This document shows positions 8,117 to 13,023 of a DNA stretch of 13,023 nucleotides, piece by piece. The stretch comes from Verrucomicrobiota bacterium. Its GTDB lineage: Bacteria; Verrucomicrobiota; Verrucomicrobiia; Chthoniobacterales; UBA10450. The translations under genes and the position numbers were made by a program. The stretch lies in assembly GCA_003219995.1 (NCBI GenBank), contig QHRC01000111.1, positions 1 to 13,023 of the forward strand. The letters are read 5' to 3'. Within the stretch, counting starts at the first letter, position 1; each line of letters begins with the position of its first letter. The notes under the pieces are model-generated. The model ran no database searches, was not told the origin of the DNA, and worked only from the letters and a program-made list of their open reading frames with translations.

Positions 8117-9222
8117 ATGATCTTCACAAACTCGCGCTGCATTTTGCCAGACGGAATCCGCGACGGGATCGAGGTCGCGGTCGAGGACGGGAAAATCGTC
8201 AGTTTTCATGAGCGAACCGTTCGGCGTGAGGAAGAACGTTGTCGATCTCGGCGGAAATTATCTCGCGCCGGGATTTGTCGATCTTCATGTGCACGGGGCG
8301 GTTGGCCGCGACAGCATGGAAGCCTCTACCGAAGCGTTTCGCGCGATCTGCGATTTCCACGCCAGCGGCGGCACGACTTCGCTCCTGCTTACCACAATCA
8401 CATCGCCCATTTCGATGATTGTGGATGTACTGCGAGCTGTGCGCGATTATCGCAAAACAATTCCGCAAATTGCCGGAGTCCACATCGAAGGCCCTTTTAT
8501 CTCGAAAGCCAAATCCGGCGCGCAGCCTGAGCAATTCATTCGGAAACCGACACCTCAATTGGTGGATTCATTGCTGGAGTTCGCGGATGTGATCAAGCGC
8601 GTTACTCTCGCGCCGGAGCTTCCAGGCGCGCTCGATTTCATCGACAAATTGCGCAACAAAGACATTTCGATCAGCGGCGGCCACAGCGACGCGTGGGATG
8701 AAGAGGCGCACGCTGCATTCGAGCACGGAATGCGCAGCGTCACCCACATGTTCAATTGTATGTCGTCGGCGCGCCGGCGCGGCATGTATCGGATTGGCGG
8801 TAATTGCAGACGGACACCACGTTTCGCCGACATTAATGAAAATGTTATATCGCGCTAAGAGCGCATCAGGAATTTGCCTCGTAACGGATGCCATCGCAGG
8901 CGCCGGTTTGCCGGATGGCTCTCGCTTTTCGGTCTACGGCGACGAACGGGTCGTCAAAGACGGAGTCTGTTTGTTGGCCGATCGTTCCGCTCTCGCTGGA
9001 AGCGCGTCACGTATGATCGACCTCGTCCGCACACTCGTGCATGACGTCGGTGTTTCGTTGTGCGAGGCGATCATGATGGCGACAAAAAATCCCGCGCAAA
9101 CAATTGGATTGAAATCAAAAGGAAGACTTGAAATCGGAACGGACGCCGATCTTGTTGTGCTTTCTCCAGATTGGGACGTGTTGCGAACCTTCGTTGCTGG
9201 CCAGGAAATCTTTGCGCGTTAG
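8117..9222 (+). pseudogene. nagA: N-acetylglucosamine-6-phosphate deacetylase, doubly disrupted
   Basis: NagA is an amidohydrolase that removes acetate from GlcNAc-6-phosphate in amino-sugar and wall recycling. Family landmarks are all present but spread over three frames. From the ATG at 8117 come IFTNSRCILPDG and VEDGKIVSF. After a switch near 8204-8240 (one extra base) come NYLAPGFVDLHVHG (metal His), HIEGPF (metal Glu), GGHSDAW and THMFNCMSSARRRGMYR (His ligands). After a second switch near 8785-8800 come VIADGHHVSP and LVTDAIAGAG (catalytic Asp), running to the TAG at 9220. Around the second switch about 10-11 residues normally found between the FNCM and IADGH motifs are absent, so it is a deletion of roughly 30 bp rather than a single indel. 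Undoing a 1-bp gain and a 32-bp loss would give 378 aa, the family length. An ATG at 8208 could start a shorter product. Confidence 0.87.
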
Positions 9223-10370
9223 ATCGACAACAAGAACTGGGCGATCTCGAGCGAGGCCCGGGGCCGGCTCAGCCGGCTGATGTTGGTTCGCCATTCGCGC
9301 CACTGGCTGGCATTGCCTGCAAAAGCGCGCCTAACTTGCGTGATCACTTCCGCGGGCGAGCGGGCGATTGCGCCCGAATTTGTTTCGACAATTAGTTGTG
9401 CGTTACCCTCTTCCTGGCCGGACACAATGTGATTAATAATCATGGGGCAACCGGCGGCGATAGTCTCTTGAACGGTGGCGCCGCCAGCTTTGCCGATAAG
9501 CAGATGGCTCTGACAAAGAAGGCGCGGAAGTTGATCGGTCCAACCCAGGATGTCGATTCTTCGATTCCGAGCGACGAGTTCGATTGCGCGGCGGACTCGA
9601 TCGTTATGACCGACGGTGACGGTCAGGTTGATCTCCAGATCGAGAAGCTTGTCGACCAATTCCGGCGCGTGTCGCGTGCCGGCGTTAATCACATAAAGAA
9701 CGTGACGACTATTTTCGGAAGTTGATTGATGACTCGCCTCCCGGCTTGTCCCCCGCTCGGGCCACCCGTCCACGTCGCTCGGCTCCCGCCGGCTTCGTTG
9801 TCCATTTTGCGCCAGGTCCGCAAATTTCGGGTTCACTGGAAATCCGAATATTCTAATCTTATCCAGCGCGATCCCGCCGGTACGGACGACGGCCGCGCTT
9901 TGTTCATTCGGAACGAGAAAGAACTCGGCCTCGCAGCGGTACCAGATGGCGTTGACCGTGATGGAATCCGTGACAACGACAACACTTTTGCAGGTTCGGT
10001 TCGATCTCGAGATCTGCTGGAGCAGGTATGGGTATGGTGGAAATGTCGAAACCACCACGTCGGGTTGAAAACGTTCGAGCCAGCTGGCGAAATGGTTTTT
10101 GAGCCGAGAAAAACGAGCGAAATCTTTGTCGAAATTATTCTTTCGATCCAACCATCGGTAGACGTAGCCCCAGGAGCGAGGCCAGCGGTTGATCAATCCT
10201 AAATAAGATCTGCGAATGAATTCATTTAAAGCCCCGTAGGTCTCGGCAAAGAGATCGCGTAGCTCGATCTCGCTGTTGGGCGCGACACGAGCGAGGCCGT
10301 CGCGAATCCCGCGCGCGGCGCTGTTATGACCCTCTCCAAAACTGGCGCTGAGGATCAGGATTTTTTTCAC
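9219..10370 (-). CDS. MGDG synthase / MurG-like (GT28) glycosyltransferase
   Basis: The 383-residue GT-B glycosyltransferase resembles monogalactosyl- and diglucosyl-diacylglycerol synthases. It probably moves a sugar from a UDP-sugar to a membrane lipid such as diacylglycerol, at the cytoplasmic face of the inner membrane. The N-terminal lobe has LSASFGEGHNSAARGI (7-22), the MGDG-synthase GxGHxxAA motif. The C-terminal lobe has NAGTRH (229-234), GKAGGATVQE (293-302) and SGQEEGNAQL (317-326), the nucleotide-sugar binding region. Between the lobes, residues about 187-222 are hydrophilic and low-complexity (Ser/Arg/Glu-rich), longer than the usual linker. The start is a GTG at 10370. Its TAA overlaps the nagA stop by 4 bp tail to tail. 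The exact lipid product cannot be told from sequence; MurG itself is less likely. Confidence 0.85.
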   Translation of the reverse strand: MKKILILSASFGEGHNSAARGIRDGLARVAPNSEIELRDLFAETYGALNEFIRRSYLGLINRWPRSWGYVYRWLDRKNNFDKDFARFSRLKNHFASWLERFQPDVVVSTFPPYPYLLQQISRSNRTCKSVVVVTDSITVNAIWYRCEAEFFLVPNEQSAAVVRTGGIALDKIRIFGFPVNPKFADLAQNGQRSRREPSDVDGWPERGTSREASHQSTSENSRHVLYVINAGTRHAPELVDKLLDLEINLTVTVGHNDRVRRAIELVARNRRIDILGWTDQLPRLLCQSHLLIGKAGGATVQETIAAGCPMIINHIVSGQEEGNAQLIVETNSGAIARSPAEVITQVRRAFAGNASQWREWRTNISRLSRPRASLEIAQFLLSI

Positions 10371-10417
10371 GACTCGTTAGGCAAAAGCAACCGACGCAAA
10401 ACGGACACAAGTTTAAT

Positions 10418-10431
10418 GGATATTTGTATCC
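10418..10431. promoter_or_regulatory. short perfect dyad between divergent genes
   Basis: GGATA-TTTG-TATCC is a perfect 5-bp inverted repeat with a 4-nt centre. It lies in the 84 bp between the GTG of the glycosyltransferase (- strand) and the preferred ATG of the yihY-like gene (+ strand). It could be a small operator or a chance palindrome. If the yihY-like gene instead starts at the ATG at 10416, it would be coding. Confidence 0.2.
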
Positions 10432-10454
10432 GGCAAAGTAAACTCTGGGCGGCA

Positions 10455-11342
10455 ATGAAATATCTCAGATTTGTCTGGCGTGTATTAAGCCGCCTGGTTT
10501 GGGAAACAGCGATGGATAACACGACCGGCTTGGCGGCGCAGATGGCTTATCTATTGCTGATCGCGCTCGCGCCTGGTTTGCTTTTCCTCTGGCATCTGCT
10601 CGGTCTTTTCGGGACCGATCCGGCAAAACTGCATCGGATGTTTGTCGTCCTGAAAAGCTTCATGCCGCCCGATCCCAAAGTGCAGGACATCCTCGATGCC
10701 GCGGTTGCCAGCGTGGTGGTGACAGGTTCCAGCGGCATGCTCGCAAACGTCGGGATCATCGTTGGGATCTATTTTGGCACGGTTTGCATCGCAACGATTT
10801 CGCGGGCGTTAAGTCAGACCCACGGCGTGCGCGAAGACCGCCATTGGTGGTCGAAATACATCATCTCGTTTCTGCTGCTCTTTTGGTTTGGCATCACGAT
10901 TCTGTTTTGTTTCAACGCCATGGTCTTCGGCGAAACGCTTGCCGGCATCGCCGAAGTCAATTTTCAGCTCAACATCCCATTACAGGAATGGGTGGGGGTA
11001 TTGAATCTGCCTTTCACCGCGCTCGCCCTGATTCTTCTCGCGCTCGCGCTTTATCTTTTGACGCCGGAAAATTATCTCACGATTCGGCAAGCGCTCCCTG
11101 GTGCGATATTTTTCTCCGTCGGCTGGATCACGGTGACAAAACTCTTTCAGTTCTACGTTGCAAGGTACGATCGGTATAACCCGACTTATCTCGCGCTTGC
11201 ATCCATCATCGTGTTGCTTACCTGGATGTACCTCACTTGTTTGCTCCTCCTTCTTGGCGGCAAATTGAACGCGATCCTTCGCCGCGAGCGCGAAGGAGAA
11301 GCGGCGACATCAACGCCTGCTATTGCGGCCCAGGCCGCTTGA
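10455..11342 (+). CDS. YihY/BrkB-family inner-membrane protein
   Basis: The 295-residue polytopic protein belongs to the YihY/virulence-factor BrkB family, once wrongly called RNase BN. The biochemical function is not established. It begins with an amphipathic helix (KYLRFVWRVLSRLVWE). The family-typical MDNTTGLAAQMAYLLLIALAPG follows, then six hydrophobic spans in all. The conserved regions LLTPENYLTIRQALPGAIFFSVGW and YNPTYLALASIIVLLTWMYLTCLLLLLGG match the family. A basic tail closes the protein. I prefer the ATG at 10455, which puts the family N-terminus first. ATGs at 10416 and upstream-in-frame 10326 are possible, but the latter overlaps the divergent glycosyltransferase start. A 6-bp stem follows 9 bp after its stop. 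Confidence 0.88.
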   Translation: MKYLRFVWRVLSRLVWETAMDNTTGLAAQMAYLLLIALAPGLLFLWHLLGLFGTDPAKLHRMFVVLKSFMPPDPKVQDILDAAVASVVVTGSSGMLANVGIIVGIYFGTVCIATISRALSQTHGVREDRHWWSKYIISFLLLFWFGITILFCFNAMVFGETLAGIAEVNFQLNIPLQEWVGVLNLPFTALALILLALALYLLTPENYLTIRQALPGAIFFSVGWITVTKLFQFYVARYDRYNPTYLALASIIVLLTWMYLTCLLLLLGGKLNAILRREREGEAATSTPAIAAQAA

Positions 11343-11351
11343 CTCCGAAAG

Positions 11352-11367
11352 TCCCGCAACGGCGGGA
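11352..11367 (+). terminator. GC-rich hairpin after the yihY-like gene
   Basis: TCCCGC-AACG-GCGGGA forms a perfect 6-bp stem with a 4-nt loop, 9 bp after the stop at 11342 and about 60 bp before the amidase start. There is no following T-run, so intrinsic termination would be weak. It may only be an RNA-stabilising or attenuating stem. Confidence 0.35.
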
Positions 11368-11427
11368 AGAGTTGACGAAAGCGTTCGCGGGTTGATCGCA
11401 CGGGCCGCTCTGTTACGTTTCGCTGTA

Positions 11428-12558
11428 GTGTTGCGTTTTCGCCTTTGGCTTGCGGCTATACTCGTGCTCAGCGGGATCATTGGCACGCTCGTCCATGCAC
11501 AACTAACCGATGAGGAGAAAGAGAGGCGCGCGCAATTTTTAAAAGCACGCGCCGCTCAATCGACATCTCCGGACGAATCTCCGAGCCCGACCGCGAAACC
11601 AAAAACCGCGGTACATAAAAAGAAAGCGACGACGAAGCCTTCTCCAAGCGAAACGCCGGAGACGAAGAAAGCGAAGCGTGCATCGGCCACACCTACGAAA
11701 AAGAGTTCCAGCGTGAAAGGCCGGAAGTCGCATAAGCCAAGCGAATCTCCCTCGGTAAAGAAAAAGCATCCGAAGCGCTCGCCGACCCCTTCCATCTCGC
11801 CCAAAAAATCGCCGAAACGATCGGATGAAGCCGAAAAGGCAATTCCAGTACCGCGCGCGTCGGCTGCCCCTACACCAAGCGCTACCGCGCAGCCTGCAGT
11901 CGCCCGCGCCATTCCGGTTCCCTCGCGAGAGGCGCCGCAAGTCACGATCGAGAAATCCGGGTTCGAGGGCGAGGAGGCTCTGGAGCCGCCGCCGGCACCA
12001 CCGCCGCGCCGAAGATTTCTTTTCTGGCCATTCTCACGGCCGGCGTCGAGCGAAAGTTATCGCTATCTTACGCGGTCAGTGATCGAAGAAATCCGTCGCG
12101 CGCCAGTGCAGCGGCGTCGCTGGCAGTTCATTGTCGTGCACAACAGCGGCACCCGGCAGGGCAACGCGCGGGTTTTCGATTACTACCATCGAAATATTCG
12201 CCGCATGCGCAACGGACTCGCCTATCACTTCGTCATCGGCAACGGCACATCGACGGGCAATGGTGAGATTGAGGTGGGCGATCGCTGGCGCCGGCAGATC
12301 AACGGCGGGCATGTGCACAGCGATTATTTAAATAACATTGCGCTCGGCATTTGCCTGGTCGGGGATTTCAATCGCGACCAACCAACGCGTGCTCAGCTCG
12401 ATTGCTGCGAAGAACTGATCCGTTACTTGCGGCAGCGCTGCGGCAAGATCGACAATCACTATCCAATCGTGAAACCGCATCGCGAGATGAATCCGCCGCG
12501 CTGGCCGACCGATTGCCCGGGCGACGCGTTTCCGTATTCCTGGTTCCGGCGATTTTAG
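11428..12558 (+). CDS. secreted N-acetylmuramoyl-L-alanine amidase (Amidase_2/PGRP fold) with basic linker
   Basis: The predicted 376-residue zinc amidase cleaves the bond between MurNAc and L-Ala of peptidoglycan in the periplasm. From the GTG at 11428 it has a clean signal peptide (LRFRLWLAAILVLSGIIGT, probable cut after VHA at 24). The frame is open further up to 11323 but without any start that fits better. Residues about 45-140 are a disordered Lys/Ser/Thr/Pro tract with repeated SPSP, KKK and TPTKK elements. A Pro/Ala stretch follows to about 193. The amidase domain occupies about 230-376. Zinc ligands are probably His238 (VVHNSGT), His351 (KPHREM) and Cys363 (TDCPGD), as in T7 lysozyme-type amidases; Tyr266 (LAYHF) is near the active site. 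It may remodel cell wall or serve muropeptide recycling, but no recycling partner except broken nagA is close. Confidence 0.9.
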   Translation: MLRFRLWLAAILVLSGIIGTLVHAQLTDEEKERRAQFLKARAAQSTSPDESPSPTAKPKTAVHKKKATTKPSPSETPETKKAKRASATPTKKSSSVKGRKSHKPSESPSVKKKHPKRSPTPSISPKKSPKRSDEAEKAIPVPRASAAPTPSATAQPAVARAIPVPSREAPQVTIEKSGFEGEEALEPPPAPPPRRRFLFWPFSRPASSESYRYLTRSVIEEIRRAPVQRRRWQFIVVHNSGTRQGNARVFDYYHRNIRRMRNGLAYHFVIGNGTSTGNGEIEVGDRWRRQINGGHVHSDYLNNIALGICLVGDFNRDQPTRAQLDCCEELIRYLRQRCGKIDNHYPIVKPHREMNPPRWPTDCPGDAFPYSWFRRF

Positions 12559-12568
12559 ATCTAGCTTT

Positions 12569-12667
12569 TGTCATTCCGAGCGGAGTCGAGGAATCGCTCG
12601 CTGTTGATCTGTGCGACGCTTATTTGGCCGAACAATAAGAGATGTCTCGACTTCGCTCGACATGACA
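12569..12667. repeat. palindromic MITE/REP-like repeat, copy 1
   Basis: The left arm reads TGTCATTCCGAGCGGAGTCG and continues AGGAATC. The right arm (12640-12667) is its imperfect reverse complement, and both ends are TGTCA/TGACA. The arms pair over about 22 of 27 positions, so the whole 99 bp can fold as a long hairpin. It begins 10 bp after the amidase stop and could act as a transcription stop. It carries no open reading frame of its own that I believe. Confidence 0.8.
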
Positions 12668-12764
12668 AATTCGTTAGGCGAGAGGATCGACATCTCCGCG
12701 CGAACACGGTGGATATTTTAAGAATAGCTCAAACTGCTGCGCAATCGTGCGCGGGAGTCTCTCT

Positions 12765-12848
12765 TGTCATTCCGAGCGGAGTCGAGGAATCCCGTTGCGA
12801 AGTGTACCGGTAACACCACGGGATGTCTCGGCTTTGCTCGAGGTGACA
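12765..12848. repeat. palindromic MITE/REP-like repeat, copy 2
   Basis: The left arm (12765-12791) is identical to that of copy 1 and in the same orientation. The right arm (12822-12848) ends in GGTGACA and again pairs imperfectly with the left. An inner CCCGT/ACGGG pair extends the stem. The element is 84 bp, shorter in the centre than copy 1, with different central sequence. It overlaps the 3' end of the - strand partial gene. Confidence 0.8.
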
Positions 12849-13021
12849 TTTCGCTGCGCCACGATCAAATTGCTTTCCTTGTAATTCCAGCGATAACCGA
12901 AATTGAACTCGAGTGGGGGCGGATTGCTCTGCTCATAAAGCTCCTGCAGCTTCGGCTGGTAATGCTGTTTGAAAATCTCGATTGGCCCGATGTAATTACC
13001 GAAGAAGCGAATGTTCCATTT
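12767..13021 (-). CDS. unrecognised protein, C-terminal part (N-terminus outside window)
   Basis: This - strand frame enters from the right edge and gives 84 residues. The first ~58, starting KWNIRFFGNYIGPIEIF and including YQPKLQELYEQ, PPPLEFNFGYRWNY and ending NLIVAQRN, look like true protein: aromatic-rich, well balanced and free of stops. The last ~25 residues (from about VTSSKAETSR to the end) are coded by repeat copy 2, and the TGA at 12767-12769 lies in the repeat's left arm. The native end was probably replaced when the repeat arrived, or the gene uses the repeat as its terminus. I do not recognise the family, and no known motif is visible. Confidence 0.6.
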   Translation of the reverse strand, partial: KWNIRFFGNYIGPIEIFKQHYQPKLQELYEQSNPPPLEFNFGYRWNYKESNLIVAQRNVTSSKAETSRGVTGTLRNGIPRLRSE

Positions 13022-13023
13022 GT

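Noticed and set aside
5900..8800. Programmed ribosomal frameshifting as the reason for the split genes
   Set aside because: No slippery heptamer is seen at the sites with a visible switch point, and the required shifts differ in direction between genes; one also needs missing codons.
9726..10202. 158-codon + strand frame inside the glycosyltransferase
   Set aside because: It is antisense to a complete GT28 gene with all motifs and has no recognisable domain.
12568..12813. Small + strand open frames at the end of the window
   Set aside because: They run through the palindromic repeats and their translations share only repeat-coded segments.
12569..12848. CRISPR array or tandem repeat
   Set aside because: There are only two copies, each is a long imperfect palindrome with variable centre, and there are no regular spacers.

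Overview
The window looks like a chromosomal segment of a soil or freshwater member of the Verrucomicrobiota, most likely near the Chthoniobacterales/Spartobacteria. This placement is an inference from remembered protein style: an argH-NUDIX-tatC-prepilin peptidase order, a kinase/TPR-type C-terminal tail, few Shine-Dalgarno sequences and several GTG starts. No rRNA or marker gene in the window confirms it. Most of the content is housekeeping. I see no tRNA, rRNA, CRISPR array, phage gene or transposase.

Region 1 (1-5060, all + strand) holds the 3' end of a TPR protein, then a compact run of folB (dihydroneopterin aldolase), argH (argininosuccinate lyase), a NUDIX ADP-ribose pyrophosphatase-type hydrolase, tatC and a type IV prepilin peptidase. 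Spacings are 62, 3, 68, 11 and 4 bp, so at least tatC-prepilin peptidase and folB-argH are probably co-transcribed. The prepilin peptidase carries a soluble insertion of about 95 residues between its two catalytic aspartates.

Region 2 (5080-8059, - strand) is a three-gene, tightly spaced unit: a halogenase-like FAD-dependent oxidoreductase, an LpxL/HtrB-type acyltransferase and a small polytopic membrane protein. It looks like an envelope-lipid or lipid-modifying unit. It is read divergently from nagA (N-acetylglucosamine-6-phosphate deacetylase, 8117-9222, +).

In this stretch the FAD oxidoreductase, the acyltransferase and nagA are all broken. There are four reading-frame disruptions within about 2.9 kb, including an apparent internal deletion of about 30 bp in nagA. 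The flanking genes on both sides are intact. This is either real pseudogenisation or a patch of poor sequence, and the window alone cannot decide.

Region 3 (9219-12558) holds a GT28/MGDG-synthase-like glycosyltransferase (- strand, convergent and overlapping with nagA by 4 bp), a divergent YihY/BrkB-family membrane protein and a secreted zinc amidase with a long Lys/Ser/Pro-rich linker.

Region 4 (12559-13023) contains two copies of a palindromic, MITE-like repeat of about 85-100 bp, and the C-terminal part of an unrecognised protein on the - strand. The stop codon and last ~25 residues of that protein lie inside the second repeat.
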